Shown here piece by piece: positions 26,056-37,820 of a stretch of DNA of 64,000 nt (positions are counted from its first letter, which is position 1; every line of letters starts with the position of its first letter). The position numbers and the translations under genes are program-made. Below the pieces are notes generated by a model. It saw only the letters and a program-made list of their open reading frames with translations, was not told the origin of the DNA and did no database searches. The stretch covers positions 62,001 to 126,000 of the forward strand of contig NCSJ02000080.1 in the NCBI GenBank assembly GCA_002812745.2, given 5' to 3'. The DNA is from Scytalidium lignicola (lineage: Eukaryota; Ascomycota; Leotiomycetes).

Positions 26056-27553
26056 TTCAGTCAATATTATCCTACAACTTTGCAGAAATGCTCTGGGACA
26101 ACAATATGATAGGTCTGAATTATGCAATAAGCAGAGAAGTGTAGAGGTGGAAGCTAAAGAAGATTGTAGGAGATCAGCGGTGCATGAACATACTCACTCA
26201 TTAGTAAAACTTGAGTTCTTTATAGCTGTCAAATTATATTACAGAGCTTGAAATATCACATTCATTTAACCTAAAACTAAGTTACATTGTTGCGAGAATA
26301 TTTCATAGAAAATGACCTTTCGCTTTTTAGTATACTAATAAACCGTTAGTCTTTGTTAACACTAATCGGCCTAGAACTTTAAAGCGTAAGGCAATCTAAG
26401 TTTGGAGCACAAGAGGTTCATGTATACACGGCTTCCTCATAGAGTATTATTACTTATCAATATAGCTACGGTAAGGACGGAAATTTAACAACGAAATTCA
26501 AAGTATGCAAAGAAGACCTTCGTTCGTGATTTAAAAATACAATTAGGCACTTTTAGTTAATATATTTCAACTATGTCAGGAAATAATTTGCGTCAAGCAT
26601 TTGATAGCAGGAATACTTTTGTACAAGGGCTGAGACACAAGTACAGTGCTTTAATTTGAATAAAACTTATTAGTTAANTTTTTTTTTACATTTCTTTTTT
26701 ACTTCTAATTCTGCATACTTAATTAGGAATTTACGAATAACCTTTCTTGTAACTAGAAATCAACATTATGTAGTTTATATATACCTTAATACAAATCTAA
26801 TGAGTTACCACATCCTTCCTTCAGGCCCACTCTTATTTTCTCTGATTACGAACAAGAATAAGAAAAGGAAGGTTACGCCGAGAAACTGACCATTCACAGG
26901 TTAGTGGCAGTGATGGATTTCACAGTATGCATTAATTAATCACTGTCTGACAGTGCATTATCTCATCGAGCCCCAGAATACCAAGCTCGTTAGACCAAAA
27001 TCATATGTACGTAAGTACGTACGTACGGAGGTACGTCCGATCAGCGGTTAAGTAAGGTAATAGGACTAGTAGGGGGTGCACGGTACTCAACTGAATTAAG
27101 TAGTAAAGTCGCAAGCTGTGCCTACAGTATACGGCCACAGGAGGGGCCACCCTGACTAGTGCTGCAGTATTATCTTACTTCGCCTCTGTACATCCGTAAG
27201 GATACCATCCACTCGAAATTCTTCTTTCATCCTAAAATGCCGGTAATTATAAGTTAACAGAGTGAAAAGCGGCTTCAGGTGGCTTCTGGGGCCTCAAGGG
27301 CTTCCTTACTCAATCTGAGTACCTCCCGTATCTCACACGGGTCGTTCCCAGAAAGCTGGTATACCTCCCCCTACAACCGTGTTCCTGTTTTTTTACCAGT
27401 AATCTACTCAAACAATCAAACAGCCCATTGTTATTCCAGCCCTCAACGGCAAAGGCCATAAAGAAGCCTTCTTTAGATATTCCGTTTATCTCATTCTAGA
27501 ACTCTGTGGTTTTAAATTCAAAGACATTGCAAATCCCATCCAACTCTATCTAA
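26056..27553. other. AT-rich intergenic region, no gene seen; one N at 26678
   Basis: No supported gene is present. A GTAC-rich simple repeat occupies about 27007-27036, and the N at 26678 abuts a run of T. The part after about 27240 is the likely promoter and leader of HxxHC protein B. Confidence 0.5.
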
Positions 27554-28315
27554 ATGTGAGTATGCATACTCCAAATTCTTTTGCTGATAAAGTTGATTGT
27601 TTACTGTATCACGATTAGGAAGTTTGATTCACTGTTGTCAACTATCTCTAGTCTTCTCGGTGCGAAATCACATGAGAAAGGGACGCCATTGTTGCAGGAA
27701 GAAGAATTAGAGGCTTTAGATGACCATAAATCAGAAAAGCCTCCAAAGCAAGCCTGGCTATTACTGTTGCATCTTACGACAATATGCCTAGCCATGTGGG
27801 GATTATTCAACCTCTGCCAGCTGGCATGGTCACACCTGACGGCTAAAAGTCCATCTTGCTACTGTGGGAAAACTCCTACAGAAGCAATTACGCGGGGATG
27901 TAAATACGACCAGATCGCAGCAGCCTGGCTACCTGATCATTGTCGAGATGATGAATTGATACAAATGTTTGAACAAATAGGTCAGACTAATGGCCATAAC
28001 TGGACCTACTACAACTATCCTGAATTAACAAAACAATTAAGTATCGCGGAAGTCTCGATGCTCGGTGCAAATGACGGCAAAGTTGGCGAAGATGTGAGTG
28101 TTGTGTACACCACGGAAGACTGGCACATGTCACATTGTTTGTATTTGTGGTGGAAGCTCTCTAGGACTGTGTCAACAGGGACAATTATGTCACCCAGATA
28201 TAACCATGAAGGCCATGTCAAACACTGTATAACTGCAGTTTGGGGCAAATTGAGGAACTTAACTGATCTTCAGAATGAAATGTCCATTACTGGTGTTTTT
28301 ATGTTTCCTGAATAA
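27554..28315 (+). CDS. membrane-anchored paired-HxxHC protein, UstYa-like, B (start codon split by an intron)
   Basis: This encodes 232 residues. The main exon 27619-28315 has no in-frame ATG before its membrane span, but a 63-bp intron (27556-27618, GTGAGT...GATTAG) joins AT at 27554-27555 to G at 27619 to make the initiator, giving MKFDSLLSTI. Residues of about 47-69 form the membrane span. The lumenal part repeats the layout of protein A: CG, EAI, C, D, WLPDHC (104-109), then HMSHC at 170-174 and HVKHC at 200-204, again exactly 30 residues apart. It is therefore a diverged relative of A. Function is unknown; the place beside the peptide gene suggests a role in modifying it. The start model is less certain than the rest. 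Confidence 0.78.
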
Positions 28316-29052
28316 ACCAAAAATCAATTTTAGGAACATAATAATAAACTATATATAGCCTTGAATATAGCTAAGCTGATGATAATTAAGATCGTACTAA
28401 GCATTGTATTCACCGATAACAAAGCTTCACTAATACAATTTGAAATTAGTAGCTTTTAGAACACGAGAGACTAAAGTAAGTGATATTATTATAAATTGTT
28501 AATAATATTATAGTATAAGTTTAAGTTGACTTGAAATTTTAATATTATAATAATATTTTTATTCTTAAAACAAAATAAACTTGTTTATTGATTTTCTAAA
28601 ACTTTTATACCGTATAGATTGTCAGTACTAGGAAGCAGATCATTCGATAAGAAAACTAGTGTTAGATATTCCCTTACCTGGTGTAATTCCAAACTCCTAA
28701 ATTTGAGATTCGGAGGTATATATTTAAAGAGACAGGTTGTACTCATCAAGGATCTTAGGTACGGTTAAGTTAAGGCCATATTAATTAGGGAGTACAGTAC
28801 ATACCTACTATCACGTCACTTTTCTGGTTGTGATTCATTGTTTACAGACCCTGCCTGTATCAATTACAGTAAAAGAGGGCCTCTAGTCAGCCTTTGAGAA
28901 TAGGATTTTATTTTCCCTTTCCTTTCCCTATAACTTATATCCTATATATGTATCGCTTACACTACATTTATTTCCCCACCTACGCAGAATCCAAAGAGCA
29001 ATCTAATTTATTTGCCCAAGTAAAAATGTAACGGGATCCAAATATCATCTAT
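28316..29052. other. AT-rich intergenic region, no gene seen
   Basis: This is the right border of the accessory block. A very AT-rich patch at about 28480-28600 contains short ATTATAATA-type palindromes. No gene or RNA is supported. Confidence 0.5.
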
Positions 29053-32000
29053 CTATTCCGACCGCCGTGAAGCAACATATTGCGNTGCATCGTGATGCAG
29101 ATCAATTAAACAACCGGCTGACCATGCTTGGGTTGGTGACTAAAATAATGTTAGTAATAAACTCTGAAGAGACAAGAAATGAGCTCATAGAAAACCTACA
29201 GAATCGGCACAGAATGCCCCATCCTTATTCGTGAGCTCCGTCAATCCGGCCCATGGACTTTCCTGAATAGCCTTTTTGCAGCCAGCAATCCTTCTGGTGA
29301 TTTGCTGGAACGCTTCAATCCTTTGCTCGGGCGATTTCCTCCTCTTCAAATCGAATTTCAGAAGTGCTCTCAAGAAGAACCCTGTCGGCCATAACCATTC
29401 GGGCCCTTGATGGTAATTTCTTCCTTTACTAGTCGCAAAATCATCACTGTCTTCAGAATTAACGTAGAATGGTCGATAGTTCATATCAGCTGGGTCCAGA
29501 GTTGCCATACCCATTGGGCCTCGCAAGATGTCATCTGCCACAGAAAGAGCATGAAGAGCATGAGAATCATCGAACAGGTCTGGTGCCACTGTCATGGCGA
29601 TGGGGAAATTAGATCGAAGCTGGTAGTCTTCATACTCTTTTCCTGACTTATAGAGGTCTTTGTAAATACCTCGACGATTGATAATCGCAGAATTCACGTC
29701 GTATTTCTGATCATCTTTCGGATTGAGAGGGACATAATAACACCGCTCAAAATTTTTCTTGATCTTCGCTGCCCATTCTCCGAAAGAGATGGTCTCCGAG
29801 GAGGGATTAGTTGTGCTCACGCCAGCGTATTTGTACTTCCCTTGCTTTTGTAAGGTAGATAACCAAACCAAGGTACTATAAAGGAGACCAGTAATCTCTA
29901 CGGCAGCGCCGTCACGAGGTGTTCCAGGGACACCTTTGCTACCAGCACGTTCGCTTTCACCCATCTTATCCATCCAGGTCCCACAGTTATTCTGACTTCC
30001 CCCAAAGATAATACCGGTTGACCAATCAACCTTGATATCAATCTGGAAGCCCTCTGGCTTCATTTGCATATCGAGGTTTGGACCAGCATTTGCTTCGCGG
30101 AAAGATATGCCAGTTGCATGGCGCTGGAGAACTTCTTGAATAATATCTTCCAAAGTGGATGACTTCGAGTATGCTCGAGGGTCATCAGAATCGAACCAGG
30201 TGTCATCATACGGCAAGAAACGCCTTTGGATCACTTCTTTTAATATGTTGATACCATCTGGAACGATGTTTGTATAGTCCTGGACAGTTTGCAGCATAAA
30301 CCAAATCGAATCTCTTGAATTATACCGAGGCTGATTACCACTGCTAAGAAGATTCGGTATCATTCCATGCTTGAGAACACTAGCAAATGCTCGAATGTGC
30401 TCTTTTGCTTCTTCATACCTACCAATTCCTAAATACAAACCCCTTGCAGATATGAAGACGTCTCTTCCCCAACATCTGGCCCATGAAACGGAGAAATGGG
30501 GTAGACCTGCTGCCATAGACGGTACCAGTTTCTTAGGATACAGCGATGCAGATTTGACAAGTCCAGTTTGCTGTACACTGACCATAGCTAGACTCTGAAG
30601 AAACCACTGATTTTTGCGCACGTTTTCGTTCATAAGCTCTAAACCACGATTCCAAGCAGCCATATATGCTGTTCGAAGGATGAGACCAAAATATCTTGGT
30701 AGTAAGAAGCTCGGTATCGTTCGAACTGCATCAAACCGTTCTTGAAACCAATTTGTCGGTTCTAACAGGCGCTCATAACCAGATTTCTTCGATATTCTCT
30801 CAAGTCGCCCGACGATATAATCCAATGCCCATTGTCCATTTCTCAGATGTTGGCAAAGAGGATGTGCCAAGTTGTTGTCTTTTATAATGTCTTTCAAAAC
30901 ACTCCACCATCCTTGAAGACCGGCATATACGAGCTTGCCATCCCCTGGTATGTGATATACACCATCTTTCCCATCGCTAGAATCCAACTCCTCGGCCTCG
31001 CAGCGATAAAGAACGAAATTCAAATCAACCAGATCGAGTTGAGAGAACGCCTCCTTCGCGCCAGATGTAACATACGTATCAAGACCTGTGGAATGCTCTG
31101 CAGCTGGAATCCACGTTTCAAATAGAGCTATACTTCCAGGTGGGAATTTCTCTCTGACAGATATGACAGTTTCATCCTTCTTGACATCCATCCTAATACC
31201 TGGTAAATCAATAACTTTACTGGGTAAGCCCCTCAAGTATTTTGGATCGGACAAAACCTCATTTTTTGCTTCATCGCTGGTGTCAACCTCTAACATCCAG
31301 CTTCCTAGATGGCGAGCCTTAGTTCCAGTTAAATAGACTGGATTGAATCCTCCATTTCCATTACCATATCCCGGGAAAGCCGTGTGTGCAATTAAGAAGT
31401 AACCCTTTCTTGATTCAGGATGAACTCGGTGGACGGTAATATACTGATCTTCATGATGGATATGAGTCTCATCGTAGCCGTCTTTGCCCATAAGAGTATG
31501 GATCTGATTGAGAAGTTTCTTAATGCCTCCAATTCCACCTTCTCCGCCCCCAACAACGACAGGATGCCCAGATGATGGGGAAGAATACAGTCTCGTTTCG
31601 TGTACAATCTCAACGATTTTTGGGAAAATTTCATCATAACCCATAACGCTACCAATAGAACTAGCACACATGGCTACAAGTGCGGCATTTGGTAGCGTAT
31701 CTCTAGCATCCCGCTTCTGAGCTGGCATTTCGTTATCATGAGTACAGTCCATGAATAGTGCGTGAACTGGTGTTTGCTTGATACTGTGGATGATCTCACG
31801 GCGGACCTTTGATTTGTCACTTAAATGACTATTGACTGCAAGTTGCTCCGTTCCAGAGAGCTCATCAGCCTCAAAACTCCCAATTGGCCGGCCACCATGT
31901 CTATGCACGAGCCGACTTAGTTCACCAGTACCCCAGGCTTGCATAGCTTCTCTGATAAGTGCGTTCAGCCCTAATCGTTTAACGAAAACATAATCCATCT

Positions 32001-33845
32001 CTTCTGATCCAGTAAAAAGTTCTGCTACTATAAAGAGATTTGGGCGAACCCTTCGTGCCTCATCTAAGAGATACTCAGCAACATGAATAGGGGTTGAATG
32101 TGCGTTATCGATCCGGAATCCAGCGAAATACTTAGCCATCAGGCGAGTATACCTGGCCATTCGGTCCCATAAAAATGGACAATCTTCTGGGCCTTTGCCG
32201 TATCTGAGTTTGACGCAGTCACCCCAGACAATGACTTCCCGGCGGAGATAAGCGCGAGATTTTGGGCCAGCATTATCTACCAAGGCATTTGCTGCCCAAA
32301 TCCAACCATTATTGACGACCGCAAGATCATCTTTCTTGTGCTTCTTTGTTACTGAGTTTAACGGTAACCTTGTAAAGTAGGTTTCGATGAGAGGGCTTTT
32401 TTCGGTGATCGGGCCTTGTTTTGGGCCGTGATCATCTAGACGAACATATTTCGTTCTGTTGAAGATCTGTTCTAGAATTTCTGCCATGTCTCCATCATAT
32501 TCCTTATACAATGGCAAGTTTAATTCATCTAGAACCTTTATGAGCCAGCTTCCGGTCGCAGCACGATCTGGCCCATCAGAACTATCCCCTTCGAATCGGC
32601 CATATATTGCAGTGATCAGCGCTGCTCCTACTGCTGGATCCACCCGCCGTCTATAACGCTCACCAAGTCTATCCATATTGAATAAACCCTTCTTGGAAAG
32701 GAACTCGGCTTGTTCTTTGAGAGAAGCAGATTTGATAGTTTCCAAACCGCCAACGCCAGAGCCGCCAAAACCACCTTCGGGAAACTTAATATTGCCAGTT
32801 GCCCAAGCTTCCACGCAAGAGTCTGCATCACGCTTGATATCAATAACATAGTACTCCCAAAGTCTAATCTCCGCAATAACCTTCGTTTTAATACCATCCA
32901 TAACTTCTATTAGATCATCTACTGATTTCAGATCGGTTGGTAGACCATATGAGCTCAAGTTTTTGCTGAATTCAAGAAGCTTTGTGTCAAGTTCCAATGC
33001 GGACTCAAGCCAAGGCGCCGTTGATACACTATATCCTACTTCCGGGTGTTCTTGAAGCCAAAGGCTGTTATGCGCAGTATGATTAAAGACCACATCTGTA
33101 AGTCCTAAAAGACCATGTGATTTCTCCATGCTTTTTACCAGCTTCACGATATCAGCCTCACCGTTCGGAAAGCTGATAGGATCCCAAGCTAGTTGATCGT
33201 AAATACTGTAAGGTGAATTCGACAAGCCCCGAGGCTGCAGAGGTGTAAAATGTATCATATTATAGCCTCTTTCACTAATTCCCTGAAGGTGCTTCTCCCA
33301 ATCAGTGGGGTACTTTCCCATGAACTTGGAGACCACCGAGAATATTGACAATGCTGGCAACGGGAGCTGACTTCCTTCCAATGTGAGTCGCGGCGCAACA
33401 TCAATATAATGTAACGGTGTTTTTTCTGTCTCGGTGGTTTTGGCGTTAATGTCGGTGTCGCACAGTTTTGGTAGTTTACTGTATGTGATATAGAAGGTAA
33501 ATGCGCCGGCGCCATGAATCGGTATTGATATCTTAATGGTACGGTTAAAGTCTGGCTCTAATCTAAACTTTGAGTAAGTACACGATACTCAGTATGCCTG
33601 GACTGTTATACTCACTTGAATGGTCGAAATTTGTCCCTCCGGAACTCAGATCCTTCTTCCGGTATATTCACCCAGAGAGTGCCATGCCTGCAGATGGAGG
33701 AGGTTCCCTCAATCTCAAAACGAACAACAATGGGTGCCGGACTCGTTGGTGTTAAATATATATAGCCACCGGGGATTTGAGGACTACCATTATCATCTAG
33801 AGGAAGGAGATAGACCTCACTTGACTCAAGAATCTCTGGAGCCAT
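29053..33845 (-). CDS. GDB1: glycogen debranching enzyme (4-alpha-glucanotransferase / amylo-1,6-glucosidase)
   Basis: This bifunctional cytosolic enzyme removes glycogen branches: the N-terminal half moves a maltotriosyl stub, the C-terminal half hydrolyses the remaining alpha-1,6 glucose. Exons are 33845-33616, 33562-29200 and 29139-29053, giving 1559 residues, close to the yeast enzyme. FRIDNAHSTP carries the transferase nucleophile Asp at about residue 562, with AELFTG (general acid Glu) and MDCTHDNEMP following. The glucosidase half shows SWARCWGRDVFISARGLYLG and the family end ...DGAFCADS-SPTQAWSAG. The last exon was added because the middle exon would otherwise end inside that conserved block; it restores PTQAWSA. 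An N at 29085 lies in this exon, so the final ten or so residues are uncertain. Confidence 0.97.
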
Positions 33846-34736
33846 GGCGGGGTTCCTCGGCAGCTGTGGAGTACTATTATCAGCTTTCCAGTGACAAGCA
33901 CTGGAAATAAAGCCTTTAAAGATCTGTAAAAGCAAGAAAGGTAGCGAATGGAGAGGAGATGGACAGCGAGGAACGATGATAGCCGATTGCTCTGGACCTT
34001 AGCACGTCTGAAGAAACAAGGTGTCTTAAATGAGGGGACAAGCTTTGCTGGCTCCAGGTCATAGCCAAGGAANTTTGGCCTAGAAAAGCCAAAGAATATA
34101 ATTTCGCGAATTGATATGATAGTCGCGTAGTAATTCTTGAGCGAAATCTATTAAACTAACATTAGTATCAAAACTAGGGAAATTAGCAAGATATCAGTCA
34201 GTTCAACAATATACGTCATAGTTGACTCGGCCTACTGGTTAGGAACTAGCATGACTAATCAAGCTGCACGTTGGTAACTAACTAGCTGGCGGGTCTGGCC
34301 GAGCTCTTCGTGCTAAACTTGCTTTCGTTCTACTGCCTTAGTGCCTGAAAACGATCTCTCTCTTGGCAGCTTGGCTACGGAGTGCAATTTTGACAGACTT
34401 TGTGCTTTGTCTTTACTGTGGTACGGGCTATAAGTAATGTAAAGGATATAAGAATGCTGTAATTGATGGACTATCTGGTCAAAAATCCAACTTTGCCTGG
34501 CTTGGGTATGCATGGAAATTGTGGGTGGACGAAAGCGTCAGTTAATCCTCTCTTCTACTAGCTGTTTCTTGATATTTACTATCTATGCATGCATGCATAA
34601 ACTTTTGTTGAAGTAGTTCAGTATTGATTGTCAACNAAAAAAAATAAAAAATAGAAATTTTGTTCCACTAACGCCCTATCTCACTACATACTCTAATTTT
34701 CAGCTGTCGTGGCTGTACCCCTCTAAACACCTTTTT
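33846..34736. other. intergenic, no gene seen; Ns at 34073 and 34636
   Basis: This contains the debranching-enzyme promoter and the 3' region of the aminotransferase. A short ATGC repeat lies at 34585-34598. No gene is supported. Confidence 0.5.
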
Positions 34737-35974
34737 CTATTTCCCAGCGGCATATTTATTTATATCAACCTTTTCAACCTTTGAGGTCCAGCCGAAATTA
34801 TCAGGAATCTTGCCAGCCTGGATTCCCTTGAGTGTTGTGAGCAGCTTTTCACATACTGGGCCTGGCTCTTCCGAATCTTCTGGGATGTAGGAGAAGGTTT
34901 CGTTGCGCGACTTCCTTGTGATGGATTTGATAGGGACGAGTGCGGCTGCAGTACCAGCTGCCAATATCTCATCGAATGATGGGAGTTCTTCATATTTGAT
35001 CTATGACACCATATTAATATTTCGATTTTCAAAATGATTGGCTTGGTGACCCGGAGGTGAGAAGACCACTTACAGATCGGATCTCGGTTTTCCATCCTAA
35101 ACTCTTTCCAATATCCAAGACGCTGTCTGCAGTTACACTCTTGATAACATTCTTACTATCCGGTACAACGAGAGTATAGCTGTCACCATCCTTCTTCACT
35201 CCGATGAATCCACTCGTGGAGAACTCGTCGATTTCGGTCCTGGTCTTGCTATCTAAATGCAGCGTAATTCCATACCCTTCATCTCTCGCCTTCTCGCTCC
35301 ACCGCAGAACTGGAGCATAATTTCCTCCCACCTTTGCACTTCCAGTTCCATCAGGAGCAGCCCGATCGAATTCCTCTAAAATTAAAGCCTTGACTGGATG
35401 CACACCATGGTAAACACCAACAGGTAAGACATAGACACAGAAAGTATACTCTTCTGGAGGATTAAGGCCCAGTTGCGCTGAGCTTCCAAAAATTAATGGT
35501 CTGATATACATGGCTGCTCCGGTCTCATGTGGTGGGACGTATTCTGCATTCAGGCTTACAGCAACATGCACACATTCCGTGAACAGGGCTTCTGGAACAG
35601 GTGGAATGCTGATAAAGGAAGCTGAATGCGCCATACGAGCCGCATTACGAGTGGGTCTGAAGACCTGTATTTCACCATTGGGTGTACGGAATGCCTTCAT
35701 CCCTTCGTATGCTTGCTGACCATAGTTGAGACCAGGCGCCATGCCATGAATTCGGAGGAATGGGTCGGTAACGAAGACTGGAGATGTCCATTTTCCGGTC
35801 TTAACGCTGTAGTGTGATTCAACATGGCCGTTGACTGTTAGGTTTGACTGTTATTATTTTTGTTCCGCATTGCCGTAGGATGTGGAGTGTTTTCCTTGAC
35901 TCACCTTCACGAACGCGGAATCCAATGTCACTCCAGTCAATGGTGTTAACCGGGGGAGGTGGAAATGAAGACAT
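34737..35974 (-). CDS. branched-chain amino acid aminotransferase
   Basis: This is a PLP enzyme that interconverts leucine, isoleucine and valine with their 2-oxo acids, using glutamate/2-oxoglutarate. Exons are 35974-35905, 35834-35074 and 35000-34737, giving 364 residues. The catalytic lysine is in [10 protein letters not shown] (about residue 191), and the family signature [14 protein letters not shown] lies in exon 3. [14 protein letters not shown] and the YIRPLIFGS segment also match the family. The N-terminus ([19 protein letters not shown]) lacks an obvious mitochondrial presequence, so a cytosolic BAT2-like form is more likely, though this is inference. The gene is divergent from the ERV2-like gene. 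Confidence 0.95.
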
Positions 35975-36555
35975 GCTCAATGAAGAATAAATTTGAATAA
36001 TGGAACTCAGCTGCAGGATATACGGGTCCTATAAGAGAAAGAAAAAAGGAAATAATCAGTTGCTAGCATGCTGACTCTACTTAGGAACAAGTAATTAACT
36101 ATTGGCGTAGTACATTTTTGTGCGATTTCGGAGGTTGGCGGGGCTTGGGAGGCGGGGTTTAGAGCGATTTGGTTACTTATTAGGGGGTACAGGTTCGCTA
36201 GCCTAAGCATTCAGGTCCCTCATTATAACCCTTGCCACCTACCCTGGCTTGGCCTGATCGGTTTCAACGAGCTGGAACCCCCCTGCTGACTTTAATCGAC
36301 AGTATTGTTATTCAACCCTCGGAAAGGAAACCGTGAAGTCAGGCCAGAGATGTGACGACTCCCGAATAAAGAATGCACTTTACCTACCTTCCCAGCAGCA
36401 GTTCTGGCCATACAGCATGACATCTTCGCGTGCTGTGTAGACGCTCTTTTCTTGAAGTCTGCTTTTTATGTCAAGCAACAACTGTGTCCAACTACTGTAT
36501 GACTTTTGGCTAACGGATATACCGCGTTGGTTACGGAACCATCTAACCTATCAAC
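35975..36555. promoter_or_regulatory. divergent intergenic region between the aminotransferase and ERV2-like genes
   Basis: This 581-bp region must hold both promoters. No specific binding site can be assigned with confidence. Confidence 0.45.
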
Positions 36556-37206
36556 ATGGCGCGTCGTCAACATGTTTCGTTCCTTATCATTATTGCGCTC
36601 TTTGTAATCTTTAGTTTCTTTCGTATTTTACCATCACATGGGGGAGCAAATCTAGCTGGACTCTCGGAGGATCCGCCCTTGAACACAGAATCGATTCACG
36701 TCAATGATGACATATTACGCGGGACCGCTACAGCCCCGAAGCTCGAGAATGCTACACTGAAGTATTGCTTCCCAATAGACTTCCTATGCGAATCTTCATG
36801 CTAACTTCACTGTAGAGCAGAGCTCGGTAACGCAGCATGGAAACTCCTACACACGACGATGGCAAAATTCCCCGATAAGCCAACAGAAGACGATAGCTTA
36901 GCTCTAAAATCTTATGTTCATCTCTTCGCACGCCTATATCCGTGTGGGGACTGTGCTCGTCATTTCCAGAAGATCCTGGCAAAGTTTCCTCCACAAGTCT
37001 CGTCGAGATCCTCGGCAGCTGCTTGGGCTTGCCACGTTCATAACGAGGTCAATACACGCTTGAAGAAGCCCTTATTTGATTGTTCGAAGATTGGAGATTT
37101 CTATGATTGTGGTTGTGCAGATGACGAGAAGGGGCAGAAAGCCTTGAAAGAGGATAATTTCACGCCATTAGAATTAGATAAGGAAGGGTTTGTTTTCTAT
37201 TACTGA
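36556..37206 (+). CDS. ERV2: FAD-linked sulfhydryl oxidase, ERV2 type (ER)
   Basis: This is an ER-lumen flavoenzyme that makes disulfides de novo and passes electrons to oxygen. Exons are 36556-36761 and 36816-37206, with a GCTAAC branch point in the 54-bp intron, giving 198 residues. Residues of about 8-24 form a signal anchor. The Erv/ALR core begins ELGNAAWKLLHT; the active-site pair is C112-G-D-C115 in YPCGDC, and the structural pair is C141/C158. A C-terminal C167-G-C169 shuttle is present, which is characteristic of Erv2 rather than of mitochondrial Erv1. Length and motif order are normal. Confidence 0.93.
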
Positions 37207-37820
37207 GAGTATTATTACTATACTAACTGGATATACAGGTTGACACGAGGCGGCTGAGAGATTATACGCTGCAGTAGATTTTTGCCTTAAAGTGTCTTGA
37301 TTGAGCTGGATGATATGGAGAAAGGCTTAACGCGATAAGGTTTAAAGCATAGCGATTAAATTGAAGTCCCTTGAATTATGATGCTCCAGTATAAGGATGT
37401 ACAATAGATTGTGAGGAAGTCAATGCCATGATTGGATAAAGCTAGTTTAAATCTAAGCCCTGCGTTATGACTATTTATTACGGTGTGTTAATTTGCATTT
37501 GTTTGAATTCTTTCACCTATTAAAACAAATTAGAGATCCAAACCAGAGTGCATAGGAGTTATTTCACACAAGTTTATATCCAATATGTGTCTAGAGCAGT
37601 CTAGTTCTGAGCTTCTGCCTCAGGCTATTAAACATTTATTATGTAATGTGATGTCACGTGAGTGAATATACCAACATTGACGCGAAGCTCAGTTGCCTTG
37701 AGCTTGAGCGAAGCTATCTTAGCTCTGCACTACAACCACGATACCCTCTACAAATTATCTATTGTACTATTTCACAATTCCCATTTCACTATTATCCTAC
37801 AAACAAGTTAAAAGCCCAAG
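37207..37820. other. intergenic, no gene seen
   Basis: This contains the 3' region of the ERV2-like gene and the promoter of the proteasome gene. No supported feature is found. Confidence 0.5.

Noticed and set aside
27007..27036. GTAC-rich tract as a regulatory array
   Set aside because: It is a short simple repeat without spacing or context suggesting binding sites.
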